A DNA stretch of 64,000 nucleotides from Amorphus coralli DSM 19760 (GCF_000374525.1 NZ_KB894575.1:186001-250000), one strand, 5' to 3'; shown: positions 16,261 through 27,735, counted from the first letter of the stretch. Notes: generated by a model not told the origin, from the letters alone. Numbers and translations: made by a program.

Positions 16261-17232
16261 ATGAACACTGCAATCCGATTGCTCGCACCGCTGGTCCTTG
16301 GTGCCTGCATCGTGGGAACCGCCACGGCGCAGGACAAGGAAGGCTGGCCGGACAGCCTCGCCATGGGCACCGGCAGCCAGGGCGGCACCTACTTCACCTA
16401 CGGCAGCGGCTTCGGCTCAATGATCACCGAGGCGCTCGGCCCGAGCGTCGCCGTGGAGATCACCGGCGGCCCGGTCCAGAACGTCACGCTGGTGGAGACC
16501 GGCGAGCACGATCTCGGCTACGTCACGCTCGGCCCGGCCGACGAGGCGCGCAAGGGCAACAGCCCGCTGATGCCGGGTGTGGCGCACGAGAAGGTCCGCG
16601 CCCTGTTCCCGATGTACCAGACCCCGCTGCAGGCGGCGGTGCTGGCCAGCTCCGACATCAAGACCTTCCAGGATCTCGACGGCAAGCGCGTCGGCGTCGG
16701 CCCGCGTGGCGGCACCAGCGCCACCTACTGGCCGCGCTTCTTCGAGGCCGCGGGGATGGACGTCACCCTCAGCCACGCCGGCGGCTCCGACACGGCCGGC
16801 CAGCTGAAGGACGGCCTCATCGACGCCTTCGTGTATGCCGCCGGTCTGCCGACGGGCGCCTACAGCCAGCTCGCCGTGGAGAACGACGTGCGCTTCCTCA
16901 CCATGGACGAGGAGACGCTGAACACGATGATGGAAGCCGTCCCGGCCATGTCGCCGTTCACCATTCCGGCCAACACCTACGAGGATCAGCCGGAGGACGT
17001 GCAGACGGTGTCGCTGTGGAACTTCGCCATCGCCAACGAGGAGATGCCGGACACCCTCGCCTACGAGATCACCAAGCTCGCCATGGAGAACCATGACCGC
17101 ATGGTGCAGAACCATTCGGCCGCCAAGGAGACGCTGCCGGAGAACGTGGGCAAGAACACCGTGATCCCGTTCCATCCGGGCGCCGCCAAGTGGTTCGAGG
17201 AGAACGGCCACAGCGTCCCTGAGACGAAGTAG
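16261..17232 (+). CDS. TAXI-family TRAP substrate-binding protein
   Basis: 323 residues with a Sec signal peptide (first about 23 residues, ending ATAQ). The domain begins LAMGTGSQGGTYFTYGSGFG, the signature that defines the TRAP-associated extracytoplasmic immunogenic (TAXI) family, and LDGKRVGVGPRGGTSATYWP is the second landmark. A GGAGG ribosome site lies 7 bp before the ATG. It delivers solute to the fused permease encoded 85 bp downstream. Ligands of TAXI proteins are poorly known; the dehydrogenase next to the LysR gene hints at a C4 hydroxy-acid, but that is speculative. Confidence 0.9.
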   Translation: MNTAIRLLAPLVLGACIVGTATAQDKEGWPDSLAMGTGSQGGTYFTYGSGFGSMITEALGPSVAVEITGGPVQNVTLVETGEHDLGYVTLGPADEARKGNSPLMPGVAHEKVRALFPMYQTPLQAAVLASSDIKTFQDLDGKRVGVGPRGGTSATYWPRFFEAAGMDVTLSHAGGSDTAGQLKDGLIDAFVYAAGLPTGAYSQLAVENDVRFLTMDEETLNTMMEAVPAMSPFTIPANTYEDQPEDVQTVSLWNFAIANEEMPDTLAYEITKLAMENHDRMVQNHSAAKETLPENVGKNTVIPFHPGAAKWFEENGHSVPETK

Positions 17233-17258
17233 GCCCTCCCGTTCAACCTGACATTTTC

Positions 17259-17289
17259 GTATGGCGGGGGGCTGAGTCTCCCGCCATAC
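17259..17289 (+). terminator. Intercistronic hairpin between TAXI gene and permease
   Basis: GTATGGCGGG (17259-17268) and CCCGCCATAC (17280-17289) are perfect inverted 10-bp arms around an 11-nt loop. No T-tract follows directly. Position right after a binding-protein gene suggests transcript stabilisation or partial termination, as in the mat operon at 9828. Confidence 0.65.
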
Positions 17290-17317
17290 TTGTCTCTAGC
17301 GGCAAGCAGGACGGCAC

Positions 17318-19507
17318 ATGACAGATACGTCGCGCCCCCAGACCGGGTCCAACGGCACCGATGACGAGGCCCCTTCGCTGATCGAAAGCCAGGCATCGAG
17401 CGTCGATGCGGAGACGGCGGCGGCCAACCAGCGCGAGTTCGCCGGACGGCGCAACATGATCGTGGCGACGCTCTGTGTCGCCTACACCGTGTTCCACCTG
17501 TTCGTGATGAACGTCTATCCGCTGGAAACGTGGACCTATCGCCTGATCCACGTGGGCGGCGGCCTGGTCCTCGGCTTCCTGCTTTTCGGCGCGACCACCG
17601 TCATGGACGGCGCGGACCGGCGCGGCACGCTCCTGTCACGCGCCCTTCTCGCCATCGCCGGCGCCGGCATCCTCTACGGCTTGTTGGGCGTCGTCGCGAT
17701 CTGGATCTCCGGAACGGTGATGGGCGAGGCACTGCCGCCGAAATGGGCGCTGACCACGTTCGGCGTTCCGCTGACCGCCGGCACCGCGCTCACCATCGTC
17801 CATGCCTGGATCTTCCCCGACCGCGCGCGCAGCCACTTCGCCCGGGCCGACGTGCTGCTCGGCGTCGCGGCCATCGCCTGCACCGCCTACCTGATCTGGT
17901 TCGCCCCCCAGCTGCAGCTGCGCGCCGGCATGCCCATGGCGCTCCCCGGCGACATGTGGGCGGCCATCACCGGCGTCATGCTGATCATCGAGCTGACCCG
18001 CCGCCTCGCCGGGCTGGCGCTGGTCATCATCGCCTCGATCTTCGTGGCCTACTCGTTCCTCGGGCCGTGGCTGCCGGGCATCCTCGCCCACCGCGGCTAC
18101 GACGCGAAGCGCTTCTTCACCTACATCTTCACCGACAACGGGATTCTCGGGGCGCCGATCGCCATCTCGTCGACCTACATCATCCTGTTCGTGGTCTTCG
18201 CCGCCATTTTGCAGACCACCCGCGTCGGCGAGTATTTCGTGAACCTCGCCTTCGCCGTCGCCGGCCACAAGCGTGGCGGCCCGGCCAAGGTGTCCATCTT
18301 CGCCTCGGGCCTGATGGGCATGATCAACGGCACCTCCGCCGGCAACGTGGTGGCCACCGGCTCCCTCACCATCCCGATGATGAAGAAGGTCGGCTACAAG
18401 CCGCAGACCGCCGCCTCGGTGGAAGCGGCCGCGTCGACCGGCGGCCAGATCATGCCGCCGATCATGGGCGCTGGCGCCTTCATCATGGCCGAGATCACCG
18501 GCATTCCGTACATGGACATCGTCTGGGCGGCGATCATCCCGGCGATCATCTACTTCGCCTCGGTCTACTTCATGGTCGACCTCGCCGCCCAGAAGCGCAA
18601 CATGCAGGGCCTGCCGCGCTCGCAGCTGCCGAAGGTCGGCAAGCTTTTGCGCCAGATCTACCTGTTCATGCCCATCATCGTGCTGATCTACGCGCTGTTC
18701 GTCGGCTATTCGGTGATCCGCTGCGGCACCCTGGCCATGGCCAGCGCCGCCGTCGTCTCCTGGCTCACGCCGCACCGCATGGGCATCCGCCAGCTGCTGC
18801 ACGCCTTCGACATGGGCGCCCGCATGGTGCTGCAGCTGGTCGCCGTCTGCGCCACCGCCGGCATCATCGTCGGCGTCATCGCGCTCACCGGCATCGGCTC
18901 GCGCTTCTCCACCGTGCTTCTTGCGCTGGCCGATCAGAACCAGTTCCTGGCGCTCTTCTTCGCCATGATCGTCTCCATCGTGCTGGGCATGGGCATGCCG
19001 ACCACCGCCGCCTACGCGGTGGCGGCCAGCGTCATCGCGCCGGGCGTCGTGGCGCTTGGCGTGGAGCCGCTGGTGGCGCACCTGTTCATCTTCTACTTCG
19101 CGGTCATGTCGGCCATCACTCCGCCGGTGGCGCTCGCCGCCTATGCCGGCTCGGCGCTGGCCGGCTCCGACCCGATGCGCACCAGCGTGGAGAGCTTCAA
19201 GATCGGCCTGGCGGCGTTCGTCGTGCCGTATATGTTTTTCTTCTCCGACGCGATGCTGATGAACGGCCACTGGCTGGCCACGCTGCACGTCACCATCACT
19301 GCCATCGTCGGCGTCTATCTCCTCTCCTGCGCGGTGCAGGGCTGGATGGTCGGCGCGACCAACGTGGTGGTGCGCATCGGTCTGGCCATCGCCGGCCTGA
19401 CCATGATCAACGGCAGCTGGACCACGGATATCATCGGCGTGGTGCTGGCCGTCGCCCTGTTCGCGTTCCAGAAGCGGACCGCGGTGCCACACCCCGTCCG
19501 CGCCTGA
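17318..19507 (+). CDS. TRAP transporter fused permease (DctQ-DctM fusion, 4TM/12TM)
   Basis: 729 residues with some 16-18 hydrophobic segments. The first third corresponds to the small permease and the remainder to the large permease, fused as in all TAXI systems. Conserved pieces include GLMGMINGTSAGNVVATGSL, EAAASTGGQIMPPIMGAGAF and LGMGMPTTAAYAVAAS, and the C-terminal SAITPPVALAAYAGSALAGS. It lies 85 bp after the TAXI gene. The length is normal for the family; the hydrophilic N-terminal about 45 residues are variable. Confidence 0.92.
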   Translation: MTDTSRPQTGSNGTDDEAPSLIESQASSVDAETAAANQREFAGRRNMIVATLCVAYTVFHLFVMNVYPLETWTYRLIHVGGGLVLGFLLFGATTVMDGADRRGTLLSRALLAIAGAGILYGLLGVVAIWISGTVMGEALPPKWALTTFGVPLTAGTALTIVHAWIFPDRARSHFARADVLLGVAAIACTAYLIWFAPQLQLRAGMPMALPGDMWAAITGVMLIIELTRRLAGLALVIIASIFVAYSFLGPWLPGILAHRGYDAKRFFTYIFTDNGILGAPIAISSTYIILFVVFAAILQTTRVGEYFVNLAFAVAGHKRGGPAKVSIFASGLMGMINGTSAGNVVATGSLTIPMMKKVGYKPQTAASVEAAASTGGQIMPPIMGAGAFIMAEITGIPYMDIVWAAIIPAIIYFASVYFMVDLAAQKRNMQGLPRSQLPKVGKLLRQIYLFMPIIVLIYALFVGYSVIRCGTLAMASAAVVSWLTPHRMGIRQLLHAFDMGARMVLQLVAVCATAGIIVGVIALTGIGSRFSTVLLALADQNQFLALFFAMIVSIVLGMGMPTTAAYAVAASVIAPGVVALGVEPLVAHLFIFYFAVMSAITPPVALAAYAGSALAGSDPMRTSVESFKIGLAAFVVPYMFFFSDAMLMNGHWLATLHVTITAIVGVYLLSCAVQGWMVGATNVVVRIGLAIAGLTMINGSWTTDIIGVVLAVALFAFQKRTAVPHPVRA

Positions 19508-19513
19508 CGACCG

Positions 19514-19537
19514 GTCCGGGCCGCACGCGGCCCGGAC
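19514..19537 (+). terminator. Hairpin after the fused permease gene
   Basis: Perfect 10-bp arms GTCCGGGCCG/CGGCCCGGAC with a CACG loop begin 7 bp after the permease stop. Only CCGCCTT follows, so intrinsic termination is weak at best. Confidence 0.5.
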
Positions 19538-19667
19538 CCGCCTTCCCGACCTGACACGGCCGGCATCCGGCTGGACGCTTGCGCGGCCACGTCGCAATGG
19601 CGACGCATTCGCGTGACATGCGCGATCCATTCGCGATTGCCCCAACGACAGATCGGGAGGTCTTTCC

Positions 19668-20387
19668 ATGCGCCGCCACACGCTCGCCGCAGCGTTCGCA
19701 GTCCTTGCCCTCACCGCCGTTGCCGCCACGCCGGGCCTCGCCCGCGACCGTGGTCCGGCCATCACCGTCACCGGCCAGGGCGAGGTGACAGCCACCCCCG
19801 ACATGGCCACCGTGACGGTGGGCGCGGTCTCGGAGGCCGATACCGCCGCCGACGCGCTGAGCCAGAACTCGCAGCAGGTCTCCGCAGCCATCGACGCCCT
19901 GAAGGACGCCGGCGTGGAAGCGCGCGACATCCAGACAGTCGGCTTTTCCGTCTCGCCGCGCTACGTGAACAGCCGCGAGGGCACCGACGCGCCGCGCATC
20001 GAGGGCTACCGCGTTTCCAACTCCGTCATCGTGCGGGTGCGCGATCTCGATCGGCTGGGCAGCCTGCTCGACACGCTGGTCAAGGCCGGCGCCAACGACA
20101 TCGGCGGCATTGCCTTCGGCGTCTCCGACACCGACCGGTACGAGGACACCGCCCGCATCGCCGCCATTGCCGATGCCCGGCACAAGGCGGAGCTCTATGC
20201 CAAGGCGGCAGGCGTCCGGCTCAGCAAGGTGCGTGCCATCGACGAGGCCGGCGGCGGCGCGCCGGGTCCGCGCCCGATGATGCGCATGGCCGCCATGGAG
20301 GCCTCTTCCGTACCGGTGGAGCGGGGCGAGCAGACGATCTCCGCCAGCGTCCGCGTGGTCTACGAGCTGCTGCCGTCGGAGGAGTAG
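19668..20387 (+). CDS. SIMPL (DUF541/YggE-like) periplasmic protein
   Basis: 239 residues with an N-terminal signal peptide ending at ATPGLARD. The domain starts ITVTGQGEVTATPDMATVTVG, the hallmark of the SIMPL/DUF541 family, and ends with QTISASVRVVYEL. The E. coli relative YggE has been linked to oxidative stress; biochemical function is unknown. A GGGAGG ribosome site precedes the ATG at 19668. It converges on the adenylate cyclase gene with one base between the two stop codons, so the 3' ends must overlap in RNA. Confidence 0.9.
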   Translation: MRRHTLAAAFAVLALTAVAATPGLARDRGPAITVTGQGEVTATPDMATVTVGAVSEADTAADALSQNSQQVSAAIDALKDAGVEARDIQTVGFSVSPRYVNSREGTDAPRIEGYRVSNSVIVRVRDLDRLGSLLDTLVKAGANDIGGIAFGVSDTDRYEDTARIAAIADARHKAELYAKAAGVRLSKVRAIDEAGGGAPGPRPMMRMAAMEASSVPVERGEQTISASVRVVYELLPSEE

Positions 20388-20388
20388 G

Positions 20389-21681
20389 TCAGACCCAGGG
20401 CTGGGCCGGCGCCGTCACAGCAGCCGGTCCACCCGGATCCGGCGTCGCCGAAGGCGCCGTTGCCGGCGCCGTCTCGCCCAGCCCGTCCCGCGTCGCCGGC
20501 TCCAGCACTGCCAGCGGATCGCTCAGGCCGCGCACCACGTGGCCACCGAGCGAGGCGAACCCTTGCGGCGGGGTTTCCAGCGCGCCGACGAAGGCCTCGG
20601 AAACGAGCAGCGGCCGGCTCAGCTCGCTGCACAGCTGCGAGACCCGCGACAGCACGTTCACGTCGCGACCCACCGCGGTGAAATCCAGCCGCGCGCCCGA
20701 GCCGACATTGCCATAGACCGCCTCGCCGAAGTGCAGGCCGATGCCGAAATGTACCGAGTGCGGCACGCCGTCGACCACCACCGGCGCCACCTCGCTGGCG
20801 ATCGAGGCTTCCGCCGCCCTGAGCGCGCGCTGGGCCGCCACCCGCGAGCCGTCCGGCTCGGCGGGAAAGATCGCCAGGATCGCGTCGCCGATGAACTTCA
20901 GAACCTCGCCCCCCTCCGCAACGATGTGCGGCACGACCGCGTCGTAGAAGCGGTTCAGGAGCTCCGCCGTCTCCTCCACCGGCAGGCGGGTGGAGAGCGC
21001 TGTGAAGCCGCGCAGATCCGCCATCAACATGGCCGCATCGATGCGCGTGACCTCGCCGCGATGCACCACCCCGTCCATGATCCGCGAGGACGGACCGGGG
21101 CCGACATAGGTGGCCAGCAGCTCGCCAAGCGTTCGCCTCAGCCGCTTGATTTCCAGCACGTTGGCCAGGGCCGGCAGGATCGTCCGGATCAGGTCGCGAT
21201 CGGCATCGGAAAACCCGGCCTCGGCCTTGCTGGCAAACGAGAGCGAGTTCGGCAGCCCCGTGGTGAACCAGAGCGGGACGACGAGATAGTGCCGGAGGCC
21301 CTCTTCCTTGAGGTCCGGGATGATGTCGAAGCGCTCGTCCGGGGTTTCGACCACATCGAGCTCCAGCCATTCGTTGGTGTCGTGCACCACCTTGAACGGG
21401 CTGCGCTCGTACATGCCGCTGTCGCGCTCGGCATAGTCGAAGGTGAAGTAGCGGATCGGCTCGTAGGGGCGCCAGGTGATGCCGGCGGCCAGGAGATTGG
21501 GGCTCAGCATCCTGAGCGATATCATCATCCGGTCGAGCGTCATGCCCGCTTCGCGCAGGCGCCAGCCGAGCCCGTCGACGAAGGCGCCCATCTCCAGCCG
21601 CGGCGCATCGGCCACGAGCCAGGTGACGATCTCCTGCGCCGTCATGGTGGCGGACGTTGGACGCGTCGGCTGATCGGTCAT
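20389..21681 (-). CDS. Class III adenylate/guanylate cyclase
   Basis: 430 residues. The C-terminal cyclase domain (about 212-375) has both metal-binding aspartates, Asp222 in MADLRGFTALS and Asp266 in FIGDAILAIF, and the transition-state Asn/Arg in GRDVNVLSRVSQ. The N-terminal about 200 residues (WRPYEPIRYFTFDY, PLWFTTGLPNSLSF) resemble the sensory region found in many rhizobial cyclases and look GAF-like. No membrane segment is visible, so it is cytosolic. cAMP from it could feed Crp-type regulators; a Crp/Fnr gene and a TGTGA-N6-TCACA site occur elsewhere in the window. Signal unknown. Confidence 0.9.
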   Translation of the reverse strand: MTDQPTRPTSATMTAQEIVTWLVADAPRLEMGAFVDGLGWRLREAGMTLDRMMISLRMLSPNLLAAGITWRPYEPIRYFTFDYAERDSGMYERSPFKVVHDTNEWLELDVVETPDERFDIIPDLKEEGLRHYLVVPLWFTTGLPNSLSFASKAEAGFSDADRDLIRTILPALANVLEIKRLRRTLGELLATYVGPGPSSRIMDGVVHRGEVTRIDAAMLMADLRGFTALSTRLPVEETAELLNRFYDAVVPHIVAEGGEVLKFIGDAILAIFPAEPDGSRVAAQRALRAAEASIASEVAPVVVDGVPHSVHFGIGLHFGEAVYGNVGSGARLDFTAVGRDVNVLSRVSQLCSELSRPLLVSEAFVGALETPPQGFASLGGHVVRGLSDPLAVLEPATRDGLGETAPATAPSATPDPGGPAAVTAPAQPWV

Positions 21682-21901
21682 GCGGGCTTTCGGCGAACGA
21701 TTGCGGGGGTCGGCCGGGTGCCACCGGTCGCAAGCCGTGCCGCTCGCAACCTGTCGCCCCTGACCTTCAATATGGTCGTTCGGCGGCTACGATCCAGTGG
21801 AGAGGGAACCGCCGGGCATTCGCATGCTCCCCGGCCGCCCCGGCCGCGCAGCGGCCGCTGGCCTGTGGATCGCGGTCGCCAACCCTCACCGCCGACCCGG
21901 C
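21682..21901. other. 220-bp intergenic region upstream of the cyclase
   Basis: Holds the cyclase promoter region by position. A less GC-rich stretch (CAATATGGTCGTTCGGC, about 21768-21784) is the best place for it. No element clear enough to name. Confidence 0.3.
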
Positions 21902-22495
21902 TCAACCGTCCACCGTCGCTCCCGCCTGCGCGGTGGCCAGGCCGGCGATCCGCTCCACGCAGGCCCGGAACGCCGTCAGATCGTGAAACAGCGCGCGACG
22001 GTCGGCGAGCGCGTGGCCGATGACCGCACCGCCGCTCTCGGCGATGCCGAGCGGCAGCATGAGATTGTCCACCAGCCCGAAATTCTCCACGCTCCAGCCG
22101 CCGGCCGAATGCGCCCGCACCGCCGGGTTCGCCTCGGCATGGGAGGCGACCCGCTCGTGGTAGGCGGACGGCTCGTTGGTGTAGCCGAAGACGGTCGCGC
22201 CGGCCGCCGCGAGGAAGCCCACCTCGAAGGCCGTTCCCGCATCCACCGACACGCCCCGGAACGGCGTCAGGTTGGCGATCGCGAAGCCGCAGCTTCGCAT
22301 GGCGTCGCGGTTGGCGGCGAAGATCGCGTCGGCCGCGTCACCGGCCCCGTCCATCACCGGGCCGATCTCGGCATCGAGCGGCGACACGCCCTCGAGCCCA
22401 GCCTCCGCGCACACCGCCTGCTTCGCCGCCAGCACCTCCAGCGCATCGGGCAGAAAGACCTCGGGACCGGCGAGATAGATGCGGGGGGTGGTCAT
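21902..22495 (-). CDS. Nucleoside 2-deoxyribosyltransferase family protein
   Basis: 197 residues. [14 protein letters not shown] at the N-terminus and the [20 protein letters not shown] segment with the following EVGFLAA give the nucleoside 2-deoxyribosyltransferase signature, including the Asp/Glu pair used for catalysis. These enzymes cleave or exchange the base of 2'-deoxynucleosides or nucleotides in salvage. No partner in an operon: the rpoD terminator precedes its start and the cyclase gene lies 220 bp downstream on the same strand. Confidence 0.88.
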   Translation of the reverse strand: MTTPRIYLAGPEVFLPDALEVLAAKQAVCAEAGLEGVSPLDAEIGPVMDGAGDAADAIFAANRDAMRSCGFAIANLTPFRGVSVDAGTAFEVGFLAAAGATVFGYTNEPSAYHERVASHAEANPAVRAHSAGGWSVENFGLVDNLMLPLGIAESGGAVIGHALADRRALFHDLTAFRACVERIAGLATAQAGATVDG

Positions 22496-22518
22496 GGACG
22501 TATCCCTTCGTCGATACG

Positions 22519-22548
22519 AAAAAGGCCGGGACGTGGCCCCGGCCTTTT
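22519..22548 (-). terminator. Intrinsic terminator of rpoD
   Basis: AAAAAGGCCGGG pairs with CCCCGGCCTTTT around a short loop, with A-tract and T-tract on the two sides. On the minus strand it is a textbook terminator 36 bp after the rpoD stop codon. Confidence 0.9.
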
Positions 22549-22583
22549 CTGTCTGTTGGAGCGGGTCACCGCTACCCGGACAC

Positions 22584-24560
<1,977 letters not shown>

Positions 24561-24796
24561 GCCGAATTCTCCTTTAGCCGGCCGCGGGCTTGCCCGCCGC
24601 CCCCTTCAAGAGGGTGCCGTGTTCACATCGATCGAGGGGGCCGTCCGCGGCGGTCGCGGCCGGTCCTGCACGTCGTCGATCCGTGTTTGCGTGTCGCCGG
24701 GCCGAGTGGCCGACAGTGACTTAGCCTGCCGCGATTCGGTTTCCGGACTGACAATATTTGTCGATCCTCGAGATCCGACCCTCATCGGAAACCGTT

Positions 24797-24824
24797 TACA
24801 TAGCGTCGCGCGGGAATTTCGCAA
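24797..24824 (-). promoter_or_regulatory. Promoter candidate for rpoD
   Basis: On the minus strand TTGCGA (24824-24819) and TATGTA (24802-24797) are separated by 16 bp, about 240 bp upstream of the rpoD start. The pair resembles the alphaproteobacterial housekeeping consensus (CTTGAC / CTATAT). The surrounding bases are markedly less GC-rich than the genes. Confidence 0.45.
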
Positions 24825-24859
24825 GCAGACTGAATCAGTTGTAACCTTCACGCGCCGCC

Positions 24860-26821
24860 TCACAACCCCGCCGCGGGCATCACCGGCCCCCGCTCCGCGT
24901 CGCCGGCGGCGTGTGCTCCGCGGATCTCCTTCGCCAGATCCGCCAGGTCGCGATCCTCGTCCAGGAAGGCCTGGCGGCGGCGCGCAAGTTCCCGCGACAG
25001 CGCCAGGATCCGGGCCTCGCCCTCGGTGGTCAGCTCCTGGTCGGCCTGGGCGATGTCGCTGTCGAGATCGGCCTCCAGCACCTTCAGCTCCAGCCGGTCG
25101 AGAAAATGCAGGTAGCAGCGCTCGACGAACGCGGCCGGCGGCTCGAAGCCGAGGATCGGGAAGCGGTGCGCCAGCCGCCCGGCTCCCTCGGCGCTCTCGC
25201 CGCACACGTCGGCCAGAAGCGGCGCCAGCTCCGGCGACAAGCGCGCCCGCAGCGTCTGCTCCGTGGGCCCGGCCTCGTCGTCGATGGCCCGCGACAGGAA
25301 ATGCCGCTTCAGCCGCTCGTGCGGCTCGAAGGAAAAGCGCACCCGGTCGATGCGCTCCCAGTGGGTGTCGACAAAACCGGGAAAGGCGACGCACAGGCCG
25401 AGCACGATGCGCTCCAGCTCGGCGAGCTCCGTATCGGTGGGTCCCGCGCCGGCCAGCGACATGCCCGCCGGCGGCGCCTCGCCGCCACCCCGCGCCCCGC
25501 CCCTGAAGGAGCGGCGTTCGCCGGGCCGGAAATCGCGGGCGCGGAACAGCTCCGACAGCCGCGAGCGGATGTCGAAATGGTAGCGCCGCCGGACGCGGGT
25601 ATCCTTCACCGCCTCCACCAGCCCTTCCAGCCGCGCCTCCAGCGCCGCCTTGCGTTCGGGCGTGTCGAAGCGGGCGCCGGCCATCTCGCGCTCCCACACG
25701 ACCTCCACCAGCGGCTTGGCGGCCCTGACCTCGGACAGGAACCCCTCCCGTCCGGCCATGGCGATCAGGTCGTCGGGATCCTTGCCGTCGGGCAGGAAGC
25801 AGAAGTTGAACGACTTTCCGCTCTCGATCAGCGGCAGGATCCGGTCCACGGCGCGCCGCGCCGCCGCCATGCCCGCCTTGTCGCCGTCGAAGCAGATGAC
25901 CGGCTCCGGCGCTAGTCGCCACATGGCGCGGATCTGGTCCTCGGTGAAGGCGGTGCCGAGGCTCGCCACCACGTGCTGGATACCGGCTTTGTAGACGGCG
26001 ATGGCATCCAGGTAACCCTCCACCACGATGGCCGCGCCGGCCTGGTGGGCAGCGGAGCGGGCGCGGTGGGCGTTGAACAGGACCGCGCTCTTATAGAAGA
26101 GCGGCGTCTCCGGCGAGTTCAGATATTTCGGCTCCTGGTCGGCACCCAGCGCCCGGCCGCCGAAGGCGACGATGCGGCCGCGATGATCGTGGATCGGGAT
26201 CATCAGCCGGTTGCGGAACCGGTCGTAGGAGGAGCGGCCGTCGTCGGGCCGGATGATCAGGCCCGCCTCGACCATCAGCCGCTCGTCGACGCCCTCGGCC
26301 GCCAGATGGCGCTTCAGCGCGTCGCGCCCGTTCGGCGCGTAGCCGATCTCGAAGGTAGCGAGCATCTCCCGGTCCAGCCCGCGCTTGTCGGCATAGGCGC
26401 GCGCTTCGCGGCCGGCGTCGGAGACGAAGCTCTGCTTGAAGAAGCGCGCCGCCATGGCCACCACGTCGCCCAGCCCGGCGCGCTCGCGCTGGCGGCGCGC
26501 CTCGGCCGGATCCGGCGTCGGCATCGGCACGCCGGCCTGTTCGGCGAGCCGCTCGACCGCTTCGGGAAAGCTCAGCCCCTCCGCGTCGGTGAGAAAGCGG
26601 ACATGGTCGCCGGACGCGCCACAGCCGAAGCAGTGATAGAACCCCTTGCGGTCGTCGACGTGGAAGGACGGCGTCTTTTCCTCGTGGAAGGGGCAGCACG
26701 CCCAGTAGTCGCCCTTGCCGAACTGGGACTTGCGCCGGTCCCAGGTCACGCGCCGGCCGACCACCTCGGAAAGAGGCAGCCGGTTGCGCAGCTCGTCCAG
26801 GAACTCAGGCGGAAATCTCAT
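24860..26821 (-). CDS. dnaG: DNA primase DnaG
   Basis: 653 residues. The CHC2 zinc finger is complete (Cys43, His46, Cys64, Cys67 in CPFHEEKTPSF and FYHCFGCG). The TOPRIM catalytic core has VVEGYLDAIAVYKAG and the acidic ICFDGDKAGMAAARRA. A helicase-binding C-terminal domain follows after a Gly-rich linker (about 440-455). It makes RNA primers at the replication fork. Its neighbours yqeY upstream and rpoD downstream form the usual alphaproteobacterial version of the macromolecular-synthesis operon. Confidence 0.97.
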   Translation of the reverse strand: MRFPPEFLDELRNRLPLSEVVGRRVTWDRRKSQFGKGDYWACCPFHEEKTPSFHVDDRKGFYHCFGCGASGDHVRFLTDAEGLSFPEAVERLAEQAGVPMPTPDPAEARRQRERAGLGDVVAMAARFFKQSFVSDAGREARAYADKRGLDREMLATFEIGYAPNGRDALKRHLAAEGVDERLMVEAGLIIRPDDGRSSYDRFRNRLMIPIHDHRGRIVAFGGRALGADQEPKYLNSPETPLFYKSAVLFNAHRARSAAHQAGAAIVVEGYLDAIAVYKAGIQHVVASLGTAFTEDQIRAMWRLAPEPVICFDGDKAGMAAARRAVDRILPLIESGKSFNFCFLPDGKDPDDLIAMAGREGFLSEVRAAKPLVEVVWEREMAGARFDTPERKAALEARLEGLVEAVKDTRVRRRYHFDIRSRLSELFRARDFRPGERRSFRGGARGGGEAPPAGMSLAGAGPTDTELAELERIVLGLCVAFPGFVDTHWERIDRVRFSFEPHERLKRHFLSRAIDDEAGPTEQTLRARLSPELAPLLADVCGESAEGAGRLAHRFPILGFEPPAAFVERCYLHFLDRLELKVLEADLDSDIAQADQELTTEGEARILALSRELARRRQAFLDEDRDLADLAKEIRGAHAAGDAERGPVMPAAGL

Positions 26822-27014
26822 CGATACCCGATCTCGGATGACGCGGTGTGCGCCCTGCCCCGGCAGGGACGCGGGCGACCGGCAACGCGCCCTGCCGGCA
26901 TCGTCGGCCGGAGGCAGCAGCCATCATGCGGCCAGATGCCCGCCTCATAAAGGCGCAACGCCTGTGAACAAATGTGGAGATCTTCGCAGACCGCCTCGCG
27001 CCGGGCCGGTTCGG

Positions 27015-27464
27015 CTAGCGCAGAAGGTCCTTCACGACGCAGCTGGCGCGGCCGAAATCCATCTTGCCGGGATAGCGCTGCTTGAGGGCTGCCATGGCCC
27101 GGCCCACATCGCGCAGGCCGTTGGCACCGATGTCCTCCACCACCTCGGCGCAGGCGCAGCGCATTTCGCTGTCGTCGAGCTGCGGCGGCAGGAGCGACTT
27201 GATGATGCCGATCTCCTGGCGCTCCTGCTCGGCGAGATCGATGCGGCCTGCGGCCTCGAAGGTCTGCGCCGATTCCCGGCGCTGCTCGATCATCTTGACC
27301 AGAAGGCCGGCGACCTCCGCGTCGTCGATGCCTTCCAGCCCGCGATCCCGGGCCGCCTGGTCGCGGTCCTTGATTGCGGTGTGGATAAGGCGAAGCGTGC
27401 ACGCGCGGCGCTTGTCGCAATCGGCGACAGCGGCCTTCAGAGCTCGATTGATGTCGTCCCGCAT
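27015..27464 (-). CDS. yqeY: YqeY/GatB-domain protein
   Basis: 149 residues of the YqeY family, a helical domain shared with GatB and thought to bind tRNA. MRDDINRALKAAVADCDKRR, TLRLIHTAIKDRD, QERQEIGIIKSLLPPQLDD and the C-terminal GRAMAALKQRYPGKMDFGRA are characteristic. Start at 27464 chosen by family N-terminus. It takes the position that rpsU has in the E. coli dnaG-rpoD operon; it is divergent from carA with 271 bp between starts. Molecular role unproven. Confidence 0.92.
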   Translation of the reverse strand: MRDDINRALKAAVADCDKRRACTLRLIHTAIKDRDQAARDRGLEGIDDAEVAGLLVKMIEQRRESAQTFEAAGRIDLAEQERQEIGIIKSLLPPQLDDSEMRCACAEVVEDIGANGLRDVGRAMAALKQRYPGKMDFGRASCVVKDLLR

Positions 27465-27585
27465 GACCGGTCTCGTCGCAGAGAATGACGGATGACGCAA
27501 GATAGCTGCAGCTCCCGTCGGCGACAATACGCCCCGACTGGCATAAGTTGTTGAAAAAGAACGCATTTGGAACGCAGATCGCAAG

Positions 27586-27614
27586 TTGACGCAGACCGCC
27601 TGATGGCCTAGCGT
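27586..27614 (+). promoter_or_regulatory. Promoter candidate for carA
   Basis: TTGACG at 27586-27591 and TAGCGT at 27609-27614 with 17-bp spacing, about 120 bp before the carA start. The -35 is good and the -10 weak. Confidence 0.4.
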
Positions 27615-27735
27615 CCTGTCCTCGATCGCCTCGACATCGTCGGTGTTCGCGATCCGGCGGCGGCGCTCAAGCGGCCGTCGTCGAACGCGGCGCGTGTATC
27701 GCGCCCGTTCCAACGATGCAAGAGGTAATTAGTCG

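Noticed and set aside
17636-19930. Open frame of about 760 codons opposite the TRAP fused permease
   Set aside because: Runs across the permease and into the SIMPL gene; no domain and no ribosome site.
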